A stretch of DNA of 64,000 nucleotides from Polyangiaceae bacterium (GCA_015075635.1 JABTUA010000002.1:372001-436000); one strand, 5' to 3'; numbered from the stretch's first letter, positions 45,845 to 54,626 are shown. Translations and numbers: made by a program. The notes: generated by a model from the letters alone, not told the origin.

Positions 45845-45976
45845 CGCAGCCCCGGGACCATCCCGCTGATCGAGATGATCTGGGGCGGCGACCATCAGCG
45901 CTTCTGCCGGGCCGAGAAGGAGCTCTTCGAGTCGGTCGTGGCCAGCCTGTCGGAGCCCGCCCCGCCCGGGGCGTAG
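45845..45976 (+). pseudogene. Possible coding remnant before the benzoyl-CoA operon
   Basis: A frame opening after a stop at 45842 and ending at 45976 reads plausibly as protein (IPLIEMIWGGDHQRFCRAEK, then ELFESVVASL). It has no proper start or ribosome site. It may be the 3' end of a lost gene, for example a hydrolase; about 43 codons are too few to name it. Confidence 0.3.
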
Positions 45977-46051
45977 CGCCCGAACGAGCGTATTTTTCGC
46001 TGTAGAAGCGCTGACTTGATCCCCGTCATTTGCAGCTGGGCCCGGCTCCCG

Positions 46052-46070
46052 TACGAACGTTCGTAGGAGG
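46052..46070 (+). promoter_or_regulatory. TetR-type operator palindrome joined to the had ribosome site
   Basis: Positions 46052-46065 form a perfect 14-bp palindrome TACGAACGTTCGTA, a typical TetR-family operator shape. AGGAGG (46065-46070) directly follows and ends 8 nt before the had ATG. A repressor bound here would cover the start of transcription or translation. The TetR gene in the same operon (49126) is the likely binder. Confidence 0.65.
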
Positions 46071-46078
46071 AGCCACCG

Positions 46079-47143
46079 ATGGGGATCCGCAGCGAAGCCT
46101 GGGTGCTGAAAGAGACGGGAAAGCCGCTGGTGAAGGAGAGCCTCGAGCTCGGGGAGCCGAGCGCGACGGACGTGGTGGTCGAGGTCGAGGCCTGCGGCCT
46201 CTGCCACACCGACCTGGGCTTCGCCGAGGGCTCCGTGGCCCCGCGCATGGCGCTGCCCATCGTGCTCGGGCACGAGGTGGTCGGCACGGTGCGCGCCGCT
46301 GGCGACAAGTACAAGGCGCTGGTCGGACAGAAGGTTCTCGTGCCCGCGGTCATGCCCTGCGGCGACTGCGCGTTCTGTCGTGCGGGACGCGGCAACGCCT
46401 GCCTGAAGCAGAAGATGCCGGGCAACGACATCAACGGCGGCTTCGGCACGCACATCGTGGCGCCCGGCGCCAGCATGGTCTCCCTGGCGGACGCGCCGGC
46501 GAGCGTGAAGACGGACTCGCTCTCGGTGGTCGCCGACGCGGTGAGCACGGCGTACCAGGCGGTGAAGCGCTCGGGCCTGCAAGCGGGTGACGTCGCCTTC
46601 GTGATCGGCGGCGGCGGCGTGGGCGGGTTCACCGCGCAAATCGCCAAGGCCTTGGGCGCCAAGACCATCGTGTGCGACGTGCACGAGGAGCGGCTCGCGG
46701 GTCTCGCCTCCCTGGGTTTCGACCACACCTGCAACGTGAAAGGGCGCGACGTGAAGGACGTGCGCAAGGAGCTCCACGGCAAGGCCAAGGAGTGGGGCAT
46801 CCCGAGCCTCGGCTTCAAGATCTTCGAGTGCAGCGGCACGGCGCCCGGTCAGACCCTGGCGTACACCCTGCTCGCGCACGGCGCGACGCTGATGATCGTG
46901 GGCTTCACCCGCGACAGCGTGAACGTGCGGCTGTCGAACCTGATGGCCTTCGACGCCACGGTGCACGGCTCCTGGGGTTGCCCCGTGGAGGCCTATCCGG
47001 CCGTCTTGAAGCTCATCTACGACGGCAAGGTGGTGCTCGAGCCGTTCATCGAGCGCGCCCCCATGTCGAAGATCAACGAACACATGAAGGCGCTGGCGGA
47101 GCACAAGCTGGCCAAGCGCCTGGTGATGGATCCGCGCGTCTGA
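46079..47143 (+). CDS. had: 6-hydroxycyclohex-1-ene-1-carbonyl-CoA dehydrogenase
   Basis: This zinc-type alcohol dehydrogenase (354 residues) would oxidise 6-hydroxycyclohex-1-ene-1-carbonyl-CoA to the 6-oxo compound with NAD+, the step after the dienoyl-CoA hydratase in the benzoyl-CoA pathway. Catalytic zinc ligands are in ACGLCHTD (C39) and LGHE (H65). The structural zinc site is C94, C97, C100 and C108 (CGDCAFCRAGRGNAC). The NAD site is VIGGGGVGGF. The name rests on family plus context: it heads an operon with oah, dch and bcrCBAD. The AGGAGG site and TetR-like palindrome lie just upstream. Without context it would be only a zinc alcohol dehydrogenase. Confidence 0.9.
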   Translation: MGIRSEAWVLKETGKPLVKESLELGEPSATDVVVEVEACGLCHTDLGFAEGSVAPRMALPIVLGHEVVGTVRAAGDKYKALVGQKVLVPAVMPCGDCAFCRAGRGNACLKQKMPGNDINGGFGTHIVAPGASMVSLADAPASVKTDSLSVVADAVSTAYQAVKRSGLQAGDVAFVIGGGGVGGFTAQIAKALGAKTIVCDVHEERLAGLASLGFDHTCNVKGRDVKDVRKELHGKAKEWGIPSLGFKIFECSGTAPGQTLAYTLLAHGATLMIVGFTRDSVNVRLSNLMAFDATVHGSWGCPVEAYPAVLKLIYDGKVVLEPFIERAPMSKINEHMKALAEHKLAKRLVMDPRV

Positions 47144-47154
47144 AGACGAAGAAC

Positions 47155-47208
47155 GAGTACGAGCACGAGTACGAGCACGAGTACGAGTACGAGCACGAGT
47201 ACGAGTAC
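47155..47208 (+). repeat. Nine 6-bp repeats in the had-oah spacer
   Basis: Nine tandem units GAGTAC or GAGCAC fill most of the 88-nt gap between had and oah. Because they are untranslated, a change in copy number would alter the distance between had and the oah ribosome site (AGAAGGAACAGAGC), not any protein. Confidence 0.9.
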
Positions 47209-47231
47209 GAGCGAGAAGAAGGAACAGAGCA

Positions 47232-48350
47232 ATGACCGAGCTACTGAGTCACGACATTCTTCCGGGTTACGAGTTCCGCCACATCAAGTACGAGACGAAG
47301 CCCGTTCTCGACGACAAAGGCAAGGCCGTGGACGGCCTGCACCAGGTGTGGATCTCGCTGAACAACGAGAAGCAGCTGAACAGTTACACCACCAGCGCGG
47401 TCAAGGAGGTCATCCTGGCCTTCCGCCGCGCGAGCTGCGACCGCAAGGCTTCGAACGTGGTCTTCACCGCGGTCGGCGACAAGGCCTTCTGCACCGGCGG
47501 CAACACCGAGGAGTACGCGACCTACTACTCGAACCGGCCGCTCGAGTACCTGCAGTACATGCGCCTCTTCAACGACATGGTCACGAACATCCTGATCTGC
47601 GACAAGCCGGTGATCTGCCGCGTGAACGGCATGCGCATCGGCGGCGGGCAGGAGATCGGCATGGCCTGCGACTTCTCGGTCGCGGGCGATCACGCGCGCT
47701 TCGGCCAGGCCGGCCCCAAGCACGGCTCGGCGCCGGACGGCGGCTCCACCGACTTCCTCGACATCTACGTGGGCTTCTCCCGCGCCGTCGAGAGCCTGGT
47801 CCTGTGCGAGCCCTGGAGCGCGCACAAAGCCATGCGCATCGGTCTGGTGAACGAGATCGCGCCGGTGCACAAGACCGCCGACGGCAAGTTCATCCCGAAC
47901 CCGTTCGCCGTGACCGAGCGCTACCTCGACGACATGGGGCGCGTGGTCTACGGCGAGTGGAAGGAGGGCCCGGAGAAGGACGCGGCCAAGGCGCTCGCAG
48001 CCAAGTGCAGCGTGGACCTGTCGCTGCTCGACCAGGCCGTGGACCGGCTGGCGACCAAGCTGCTCTACACCTTCCCGGACTGCACGAGGAAGACGCTGGA
48101 GAGCGCGCGCAAGAAGAAGCTGATGCACTGGCAGCAGAACAGCGAGAGCAACCGCTCCTGGCTGGCGCTGAACATGAACACCGAGGCTGCCGCAGGCTTC
48201 CCGGCGTTCCACTTCGGCGATCGCAACGAGCGCGAGATCGACTTCGTGCTGCTCCGCCAGCGCATGGCCGAGGGCGCGCGCTTCGACCGCCAGCTGCTCA
48301 GCGACGTGCTCAAGCCCTCCGCGCGCGCGGGTTGGGAGAAGAACCCGTGA
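47232..48350 (+). CDS. oah: 6-oxocyclohex-1-ene-1-carbonyl-CoA hydrolase (ring opening)
   Basis: This crotonase-fold enzyme (also called BamA) adds water and opens the ring of 6-oxocyclohex-1-ene-1-carbonyl-CoA to give 3-hydroxypimelyl-CoA; it is the marker of anaerobic aromatic breakdown. The 372 residues match the family, longer than ordinary enoyl-CoA hydratases. Typical blocks are AFCTGGNTEEYATYYSNRPL (87-101), RVNGMRIGGGQEIGMACDFS (130-149) and FGQAGPKHGSAPDGGSTDFL. The C-terminal extension (MHWQQNSESNRSWLALNMNT) is specific to this family. It follows the hexamer repeats and overlaps dch by 4 nt (GTGA). Confidence 0.95.
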   Translation: MTELLSHDILPGYEFRHIKYETKPVLDDKGKAVDGLHQVWISLNNEKQLNSYTTSAVKEVILAFRRASCDRKASNVVFTAVGDKAFCTGGNTEEYATYYSNRPLEYLQYMRLFNDMVTNILICDKPVICRVNGMRIGGGQEIGMACDFSVAGDHARFGQAGPKHGSAPDGGSTDFLDIYVGFSRAVESLVLCEPWSAHKAMRIGLVNEIAPVHKTADGKFIPNPFAVTERYLDDMGRVVYGEWKEGPEKDAAKALAAKCSVDLSLLDQAVDRLATKLLYTFPDCTRKTLESARKKKLMHWQQNSESNRSWLALNMNTEAAAGFPAFHFGDRNEREIDFVLLRQRMAEGARFDRQLLSDVLKPSARAGWEKNP

Positions 48351-49129
48351 AGTCTGCGGTCCGCTCCGAGCTCCTCGAGGACGGCGGGCTCCTGCGCGTC
48401 GTCTTCGAGCGGGACGCCGGCAACGTGCTCTCCGGCGCGTTGATGCGTCAGCTCGACGCGGTGCTGACCGAACACCTGAACGATCAGCACCTGAAGCTCG
48501 TGACGCTGGAAGGCAGCGGCAAGCACTTCAGCTTCGGAGCCAGCGTCGAGGAGCACCAGAAGGAGCACGCCGCCGAGATGCTCGCCACCTTCCACGCGCT
48601 GATCCGGCGCCTGGTGAAGTACCCCGTTCCGACCGCAGCCGTGGTGCGCGGCCGCTGTCTGGGCGGGGCCTTCGAGGTGGCGCTCGCTTGCCGCTTCGTG
48701 TTCGCCAACCCGGGCGCGGTCTTCGCCTGCCCGGAGATCAAGCTCGGGGTCTTTCCGCCGGTGCTCGCGGCGCTGGGCCCGGCGCGCCTGGGACAGACCT
48801 GGGCGGAGCGCCTGCTCCTGACCGGCGCCGACCTCGACGCCAAGACCGCCGAGAGCACGGGCTTCGTCACGGCGCTCGCGCCGGACGGTACCGATCCGTT
48901 CGATCACGCTCGCGAGTGGTACGGCCGCAACCTGAAGGAGCTCAGCGCCTACTCGCTGCGCCAGGCGACGGAGGCGCTGCGGCGGGGCTCGCGGTTGGTG
49001 GACGCGGCCGGCGACAGCCTGGCCAGCATCGAGAAGCTCTACCTGGAGCGCCTCCTGCCCAGCCACGACGGTAACGCCGGCATCACCGCCTTCATGAACA
49101 AGCAGAAACCCGTCTGGAGGGACGCATGA
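48347..49129 (+). CDS. dch: Cyclohexa-1,5-dienecarbonyl-CoA hydratase
   Basis: A GTG start at 48347 overlaps the oah stop. The 260-residue enoyl-CoA-hydratase-fold protein would add water to the diene made by benzoyl-CoA reductase. Oxyanion-hole blocks are HFSFGASVEEH (60-70) and GRCLGGAFEVALACRF (102-117). The first has Ser-Val-Glu-Glu-His instead of the usual Ala-Asp-Leu, as in dienoyl-CoA hydratases of this pathway. Assignment to Dch is by this motif plus its place between oah and bcr; a longer in-frame upstream extension is oah antisense-free noise. It overlaps tetR by 4 nt. Confidence 0.9.
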   Translation: MKSAVRSELLEDGGLLRVVFERDAGNVLSGALMRQLDAVLTEHLNDQHLKLVTLEGSGKHFSFGASVEEHQKEHAAEMLATFHALIRRLVKYPVPTAAVVRGRCLGGAFEVALACRFVFANPGAVFACPEIKLGVFPPVLAALGPARLGQTWAERLLLTGADLDAKTAESTGFVTALAPDGTDPFDHAREWYGRNLKELSAYSLRQATEALRRGSRLVDAAGDSLASIEKLYLERLLPSHDGNAGITAFMNKQKPVWRDA

Positions 49130-49782
49130 CCGAACGGCCCAGCTCGGGCAAGACGGAGATCCTGGTGGCGGCGGCTCGGGCCTTTGCCGAGCACGGCTAC
49201 CACGGCATGAGCATGCGCGACCTGGCCAAGCTGACCAAGCGCTCGCCGGCCACGCTCTACAACTACGTCGACTGCAAGGAAGACCTGCTCTACCTGATCC
49301 AGCGCGACGCCTTCGACGAGATGCTGGTCGCGGCCAAGGCGGCCCTGGAAGGCGTGACGGACGCGGAGGCGCGCCTGCACGAGTTCGTGCTCTGCCACGT
49401 GCGCTTCTTCGCCGATCGCCAGTACCTGATGCGGGTCTTGATCCACGAGGCGGCGGCCCTGCCCCCGACTCGCCGCGCCGAGATCCGCGAGCGCAAGGAG
49501 CAGTACTTCCAGATCGCCGAGGACATCGTCGCCCAGGTCGCCAACAGCCGGGACGGCGGCGAGCCGAACCCGCTCGACGTCGAGCGCAACACCTACTGCC
49601 TGTTCGGCATGTTGAACTGGACCTACGGCTGGTACGAGCCCGAGCGGCACGGCAAGCCGGAGGACCTGGCAGCCACCATCGAACGCGTCGCCGTCGCCGG
49701 CGTCGCAGCGGGAGTCTCACGCCCGCGCCGAGACCGAGAACGACGATCCGACCGAGCCGAGGCCCACGGAGGTGCACGGTGA
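49126..49782 (+). CDS. TetR-family transcriptional regulator of the benzoyl-CoA operon
   Basis: The N-terminal DNA-binding domain shows the TetR pattern: ILVAAARAFAEHGYHGMSMR (12-31), then the recognition region LAKLTKRSPATLYNYVDCKE (33-52). The ligand domain (about 60-200) is helical and ends in a charged tail. Aromatic-acid operons of this type are usually controlled by regulators that sense an acyl-CoA intermediate; benzoyl-CoA or a later CoA ester is a fair guess. It lies inside the operon, overlapping both neighbours by 4 nt, so it would regulate itself through the palindrome at 46052. Confidence 0.92.
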   Translation: MTERPSSGKTEILVAAARAFAEHGYHGMSMRDLAKLTKRSPATLYNYVDCKEDLLYLIQRDAFDEMLVAAKAALEGVTDAEARLHEFVLCHVRFFADRQYLMRVLIHEAAALPPTRRAEIRERKEQYFQIAEDIVAQVANSRDGGEPNPLDVERNTYCLFGMLNWTYGWYEPERHGKPEDLAATIERVAVAGVAAGVSRPRRDRERRSDRAEAHGGAR

Positions 49783-50984
49783 CTGAACACGAAGCAGAGA
49801 TGACGACGAACGATCCCGCTGCCGCCGTGCTCGAACGAGCACGCGTCCTGGTGGACGACCTGCGCCTGTCCGAGGTCGTGCGCTGGAAGGCGGCGCACCC
49901 GGGCCAGCTCGCGGTGGGCTACATGCCCATCTACGTGCCGCGCCCGATGCTCGAGGGCATCGGCTGCCTGCCGGTGGCCATGTTCGGCGGCGGCGATCAG
50001 GTGGACATCATCAAGGGCGACAGCTTCTACCAGTCCTACATCTGTCACATCCCGCGCAGCACGCTGGAGCTCGCGCTGAACGGCGCGCTCGATCCCCTGG
50101 ACGGCGTGCTCTTCCCCAGCATCTGCGACGTGATCCGGAACCTCTCCGGCATGTGGCAGATGCTGTTCCCGGACAAATACGCGAGCTACGTGGATCTGCC
50201 GCAAAACTTCGACCCGGAGCTGGGCGGCAAGTTCTACATGATGGACATGGCGCGCATCCTGAAGGACCTCACGGCGCGCGGAGCCTGGGCGTACGACGCC
50301 GACAAGATGCGCGCGGCCATCGTCAGCGAGAACTCCCGCCGCGCCGCCCTCCATGAGCTCGACACGCTGCGCGTCAAGGAGCCGTTCCGCGTCCGCGCCT
50401 CCGAGGCGTACCTGATCGCGCGGGCCGGCGGCCTGCTCGAGGCCTCGGCGCACGAGGAGCTCGTGCGCGAGTTCGTGGCGGCGGCGAAGCAGCGCGCCAC
50501 GCGGGTCTACGACAACGTGCGCGTGCTGGTGCGCGGGTCGTTCTGCGAGCAGCCGCCGCTGGGCCTGATCAAGACGCTGGAGGCCGCGGGCTGCGACATC
50601 GTGGACGACGACTTCCAGCTCGGCCTGCGCTACATCGAAGGCGACATCGAGTGCGGTCCGAAGGACGACCCGATGCGCGCCATCGCGATGGCGTTCCTGA
50701 AGCGCGGGCAGGCCACGGCCTCGCGCTACATCGCCGACGAAGAGAAGGGCAAGGCGCTGATCGACAGCGTGCACGCCGTCGAAGCCGAGGGCGTGATCTT
50801 CGCCGCCGCTTCGTTCTGCGACCCGGCGCTGCTCGACCAGCCGATGCTCGAGGCGGCCCTCGACCGCGCCAAGATCCCACACACCAGCCTGAAATTCGCA
50901 GAGAACACCGGACAATTCCAAGTGATCCGTGAGCAAGCCGGAGCCTTCTCGGACGCCGTGAAGCTCTGGGGGAGCGCAGCATGA
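49779..50984 (+). CDS. bcrC: Benzoyl-CoA reductase, subunit C (class I, ATP-dependent)
   Basis: BcrC and BcrB form the catalytic half that reduces the ring of benzoyl-CoA by two electrons. Both belong to the 2-hydroxyacyl-CoA dehydratase D-component family. The 401-residue protein has VGYMPIYVPRPMLEGIGCLPV (47-66; C63), SYICHIPRSTLELALNG (86-102; C89) and FPSICDVIRNLSGMW (C116), the Cys residues that can bind a [4Fe-4S] cluster. The order C-B-A-D is as in Thauera and Rhodopseudomonas. It overlaps tetR and bcrB by 4 nt each. The related 3-hydroxy- or methyl-benzoyl-CoA reductases cannot be excluded. Confidence 0.92.
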   Translation: MTEHEAEMTTNDPAAAVLERARVLVDDLRLSEVVRWKAAHPGQLAVGYMPIYVPRPMLEGIGCLPVAMFGGGDQVDIIKGDSFYQSYICHIPRSTLELALNGALDPLDGVLFPSICDVIRNLSGMWQMLFPDKYASYVDLPQNFDPELGGKFYMMDMARILKDLTARGAWAYDADKMRAAIVSENSRRAALHELDTLRVKEPFRVRASEAYLIARAGGLLEASAHEELVREFVAAAKQRATRVYDNVRVLVRGSFCEQPPLGLIKTLEAAGCDIVDDDFQLGLRYIEGDIECGPKDDPMRAIAMAFLKRGQATASRYIADEEKGKALIDSVHAVEAEGVIFAAASFCDPALLDQPMLEAALDRAKIPHTSLKFAENTGQFQVIREQAGAFSDAVKLWGSAA

Positions 50985-52300
50985 CCACCCCGACCCCGAC
51001 GCACATCGCACGACCGCGCCAGGTAGACGCCGAGGCCGCGAAAGACGACAGCCAGCTTCGCCAGAAGCAGATGATCGCCAATCACTTCGACAAGCTGGCG
51101 ACCGCCAAAGAAGACGGGCGCAAGGTGGCCTACACCTTCGTGCCCGGGAACCTCACCGAGCTGATGCTGGCCCTCGACATGCTGCCGGTGTTGCCGGAGA
51201 TCAACGCGCTGCAGAGCGGCATGCGCAAGCTCAGCGGCAACTACATCACGGAGGCCGAGAAGCTCGGGCACAGCGAGGACGTCTGCACCTACGTGAAGTG
51301 CGACATCGGCATGATGAAGAGCGGCAACATCGGCCCCACGGGCACGAAGCTGCCGAGCCCCGACATCCTGCTGCTCTCGTACACCGGCTGCTTCACCTTC
51401 ATGAAGTGGTTCGAGCTCCTGAAGGAGGAGTACAAGTGCCCGGTCGCGATGCTGCACGTGCCCTACCAGGGTGACGGGCACATCACGCAGGAGATGCGCA
51501 CCTACGTGGTCGAGCAGCTGGAGCGCGAGGTCATCCCGGCCCTGGAGAAGGCCGCCGGCAAGAAGCTCGATCTCGATCGGCTCGCAGAGCTGCTCGAGCG
51601 CTCCCGCAAGGCGGAGGACGATCTGGTGGCGGTGTGGGAGAGCGCGCAGAACACGCCCTCGCCCATCGACGGCTACTTCGGCGGCGTCTACTACATCGGG
51701 CCGATCTTCAGCGCGTTCCGCGGCACCCAAGACGCCTGCGACTACTACGCCATGCTGCGCCGCGAGGTGGAGCAGCGGGTGAAGGAGGGCAAGGGCCCGG
51801 TCACCCCCGACGGCGACGCCCTGGAGGAGAAGTACCGCCTGGTGGTCGAAGGGCCGCCGAACTGGACCAACTTCTTCGATTTCTGGCGCATGTTCAGCCG
51901 CGAGGGCGCGACCGTCGTGTCCAGCACGTACACCCGCGTCGGCGGCCTCTACGACACCGGCTTCCGCCACGACCCGAAGGACCCCATCGGCACCCTCGCC
52001 GACTACTGCCTGGGTTGTTACACGAACCTCAACCTGCCGATGCGCACCAAGCTCCTGGCGAGCTACATCAAGAAGTACAAGGCCGACGGCTTCCTGATCA
52101 ACAGCGTGAAGAGCTGCAACAGCTTCAGCGCGGGGCAGCTCCTGATGCTGCGCGAGCTCGAGCGAACCACCGGCGTGCCCGGCGGCTTCATCGAGAGCGA
52201 TCTGGTCGATCCGCGTTACTTCGGCAAAGCCAACATCGAAAACCGCGTTCAGAGCTACCTGCAGATGCTGGAAGCTCGCAAGACGAGGGTCAGCGCATGA
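50981..52300 (+). CDS. bcrB: Benzoyl-CoA reductase, subunit B (class I, ATP-dependent)
   Basis: This is the larger catalytic subunit, 439 residues, the same length as the Thauera BcrB I recall. The family blocks are YTFVPGNLTELMLALDMLPV (51-70), SEDVCTYVKCDIGMMKSGNI with C102 and C107, and DILLLSYTGCFTFMKWFELL. A C-terminal pair lies in DYCLGCYTNLN (C343, C346). It would bind benzoyl-CoA and share a [4Fe-4S] centre with BcrC. Translation is coupled to bcrC and bcrA by 4-nt overlaps. Confidence 0.93.
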   Translation: MTTPTPTHIARPRQVDAEAAKDDSQLRQKQMIANHFDKLATAKEDGRKVAYTFVPGNLTELMLALDMLPVLPEINALQSGMRKLSGNYITEAEKLGHSEDVCTYVKCDIGMMKSGNIGPTGTKLPSPDILLLSYTGCFTFMKWFELLKEEYKCPVAMLHVPYQGDGHITQEMRTYVVEQLEREVIPALEKAAGKKLDLDRLAELLERSRKAEDDLVAVWESAQNTPSPIDGYFGGVYYIGPIFSAFRGTQDACDYYAMLRREVEQRVKEGKGPVTPDGDALEEKYRLVVEGPPNWTNFFDFWRMFSREGATVVSSTYTRVGGLYDTGFRHDPKDPIGTLADYCLGCYTNLNLPMRTKLLASYIKKYKADGFLINSVKSCNSFSAGQLLMLRELERTTGVPGGFIESDLVDPRYFGKANIENRVQSYLQMLEARKTRVSA

Positions 52301-53694
52301 GAGTCGTCGTCGGAGTCGATCTGGGTTCCACCACCACGAAGGCGGTGCTGCTCGACGAGCAGCGGCGCATCGTGGGCAGGGGCATCACCAACAGCCGCTC
52401 GAACTACGAGGTGGCGTGTGCCGTGGCGCGGGAGGAGGCGCTGACGGCCGCCCGCTTCACCATGCTGGAGCGCGAGCTCGAGCGCCGCGCCGCCGTGCTC
52501 GGAGGAAAGCCCTCCGAGCGCGAGTACGCGCTGCGCGAAGCATTCCGGCTCGAGGTCTACCTGGACCAGCTGGACGAGCTGCACGAAGAGATGGAGAAGG
52601 TGCTGAAGAGCCTCAGCTTCATCAGCGCGCGCAGCACGCTGTCGCCGGCCATCCGCGACGTGCTCGAGGCGATGAAGGGCGAGGCTCCCGCCCTTTTCGG
52701 CGAAAAAGCCGGGCGCCGCAGCGACTTCTTCCGCGATCTGGCCGCCGCCGGCTACATGAGCACGGCGGAGCGGGTGGCCGCGGAGAGCAAGGGCACGGTC
52801 AGCTACGAACGGCTGACCGGCGTGTTCGATCGCGCCATCCTCGACGTCGAGACGAAGCTGCACTCCCGCGACTTCGGCACCGTGTTGCGCCGGGCGGCCC
52901 ATCGACTCACGCGCGAAGACGGCAGCGCCGCCGGCAAGGCGCTGCTCGAGGCCGTCGAAGGCGCGGCGAGCTCGGCCATCGAGGAGATGTCCTTCGTGGG
53001 TACCGGCTACGGCCGCCAGACCCTGCCCTTCCCCAAGCAGGCGGTGAAGAGCGAGATCCTGTGCCACGGCCGCGGCGCGCACCGGGTGTTCCCCGGCACG
53101 CGCACCGTGCTCGACATCGGCGGGCAGGACACCAAGGCCATCCAGGTGGACGACCACGGCGTGGTGACCAGCTTCCAGATGAACGACCGCTGCGCGGCGG
53201 GCTGCGGGCGCTACCTGGGCTACATCGCCGACGAGCTGAACCTGGGTCTGCACGAGCTCGGCCCCCTCGCGCTCGGCGCGCAGCGCACGGTGAAGGTGAA
53301 CAGCACGTGCACCGTGTTCGCCGGCGCGGAGCTGCGCGAGCGCCTGGGCCTAGGCGAGCGCCGCGAGGACATCTTGGCGGGCCTCCACCGCTCCATCATG
53401 CTGCGCGCGATGAGCCTGCTCGCCCGCTCGGGCGGCATCATGAACGAGTTCACCTTCACCGGCGGCGTCTGCAAGAACCCGATGGCCACCAAGGTGCTGC
53501 GCGAGCTGGTGGACGAGAACTACGACAAGAACACCGTGCTGAACGCCCACGCCGACAGCATCTACATGGGCGCGCTGGGCGCGGCCCTGTTCGGCGTGGA
53601 CGATCTGGAAGCGGGACGCCCGGCGATTCTGCCGACGTTCGTCGAGAAGGTTCGAGCCGGAGCCGCGGCTGCCCCTGCGGCGCCCGCGGAGTGA
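52297..53694 (+). CDS. bcrA: Benzoyl-CoA reductase, subunit A (large ATPase/activator subunit)
   Basis: BcrA belongs to the BadF/BcrA ATPase family (ASKHA fold). It binds ATP and drives low-potential electrons into BcrBC. The phosphate loop is VVGVDLGSTTTKAVLLD (4-20), with a second nucleotide motif TVLDIGGQDTKAI. Cysteines C299 (NDRCAAGCGRY) and C338 (STCTVFAGAE) are the ligands of the [4Fe-4S] bridging BcrA and BcrD. The 465 residues are longer than BcrD because of an inserted helical region (about 70-230), as in Bcr-type but not Bzd-type reductases. The start overlaps the bcrB stop. Confidence 0.94.
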   Translation: MRVVVGVDLGSTTTKAVLLDEQRRIVGRGITNSRSNYEVACAVAREEALTAARFTMLERELERRAAVLGGKPSEREYALREAFRLEVYLDQLDELHEEMEKVLKSLSFISARSTLSPAIRDVLEAMKGEAPALFGEKAGRRSDFFRDLAAAGYMSTAERVAAESKGTVSYERLTGVFDRAILDVETKLHSRDFGTVLRRAAHRLTREDGSAAGKALLEAVEGAASSAIEEMSFVGTGYGRQTLPFPKQAVKSEILCHGRGAHRVFPGTRTVLDIGGQDTKAIQVDDHGVVTSFQMNDRCAAGCGRYLGYIADELNLGLHELGPLALGAQRTVKVNSTCTVFAGAELRERLGLGERREDILAGLHRSIMLRAMSLLARSGGIMNEFTFTGGVCKNPMATKVLRELVDENYDKNTVLNAHADSIYMGALGAALFGVDDLEAGRPAILPTFVEKVRAGAAAAPAAPAE

Positions 53695-53706
53695 GGAGCA
53701 CCGAAG

Positions 53707-54609
53707 ATGGCTGAACGTGAGCACCTGACAGTCGGCATCGACCCCGGCTCCAGCGCAGTGAAGGTCGCGATCCTCCGGAGCCGCGCCGGCAGCGGCGGCA
53801 AGCTGCTCTCCCAGAGCGTGCAGCGCATCCGCCGGCGCAAGGTCGCGGACGTGGTCGCCGCGGCCTTCGAGGAGGCCTGCGCCGCCGCCGGCGTCGGGCC
53901 GAAGGACTTCGACTACGTCGCCTCCACCGGCGACGGCGACGCCGTGACCTTCCGCACCGGGCACTTCTACAGCATGACGACCCACGCCCGCGGCGCGCTC
54001 TTCCTCGACCCGACGGCCCGCGCGGCCCTCGACATCGGCGGCCTGCACGCCCGCGGCCTGAAGATGAACGACGACGGCCGCGTGCTCTCGCACCGCATGA
54101 CCAGCCAGTGCGCCAGCGGCAGCGGGCAGTTCCTGGAGAACATCGCGCGCTACCTGGGCGTGCCCCTCGACGACGTCGGCGAGCTGTCCAAGCAGAGCCA
54201 GAGCCCGGAGAAGGTCTCGAGCATCTGCGCCGTGCTCGCGGAGACGGACGTCATCAACATGGTCGCCCGCGGCATCAGCACCTCGGACATCCTGCGCGGC
54301 ATCCACCTCTCCATCGGCGGCCGCCTGGTCCAGCTGGTGCGCGCCGTCGGCGCGGAGGGCAACGTCGTCGTCACCGGCGGCCTCTCGAAGGACGTCGGCA
54401 TGATCGCGGCCATCGAGCACATCTTCGCCGAGGAAAAGAACAAGAAAGGTCCGCGCAAGCAGCACTCCGAGATCGTCATCAAGACTTTCCAGGAGGGCAT
54501 CCTGGCCGGCGCCATCGGCGCGGCCTTGCTCGGCGCGTACCGCTACGAGCAGCTGGAACGAAAAGGGCGTGCCGCGGCCGTGCTGGCGCAGGCGCAGGCG
54601 CCGGCTTGA
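53707..54609 (+). CDS. bcrD: Benzoyl-CoA reductase, subunit D (small ATPase/activator subunit)
   Basis: The 300-residue ASKHA protein pairs with BcrA. It has the phosphate motif TVGIDPGSSAVKVAIL (8-23), a RAALDIGGLHARG block, and the cluster cysteines C135 (TSQCASGSGQFLE) and C174 (SSICAVLAETDVIN). A VVTGGLSKDVGM motif closes the nucleotide site. In DIGGLHARG the usual Gln-Asp is replaced by Leu-His, as in BcrD-type subunits. It starts 12 nt after bcrA, and the GNAT gene follows by 17 nt. Confidence 0.93.
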   Translation: MAEREHLTVGIDPGSSAVKVAILRSRAGSGGKLLSQSVQRIRRRKVADVVAAAFEEACAAAGVGPKDFDYVASTGDGDAVTFRTGHFYSMTTHARGALFLDPTARAALDIGGLHARGLKMNDDGRVLSHRMTSQCASGSGQFLENIARYLGVPLDDVGELSKQSQSPEKVSSICAVLAETDVINMVARGISTSDILRGIHLSIGGRLVQLVRAVGAEGNVVVTGGLSKDVGMIAAIEHIFAEEKNKKGPRKQHSEIVIKTFQEGILAGAIGAALLGAYRYEQLERKGRAAAVLAQAQAPA

Positions 54610-54626
54610 ACTGGAGGAAATGAACG

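Noticed and set aside
43271..47104. A 1277-codon minus-strand frame under the helicase and had genes
   Set aside because: It is His/Arg/Val-rich antisense without motifs; the plus-strand genes have clear domains.
46672..47235. Reading the GAGYAC repeats as a Glu-Tyr-Glu-His protein tail
   Set aside because: The frame is the wrong one for had, which stops at 47143; the reading is an out-of-frame shadow.
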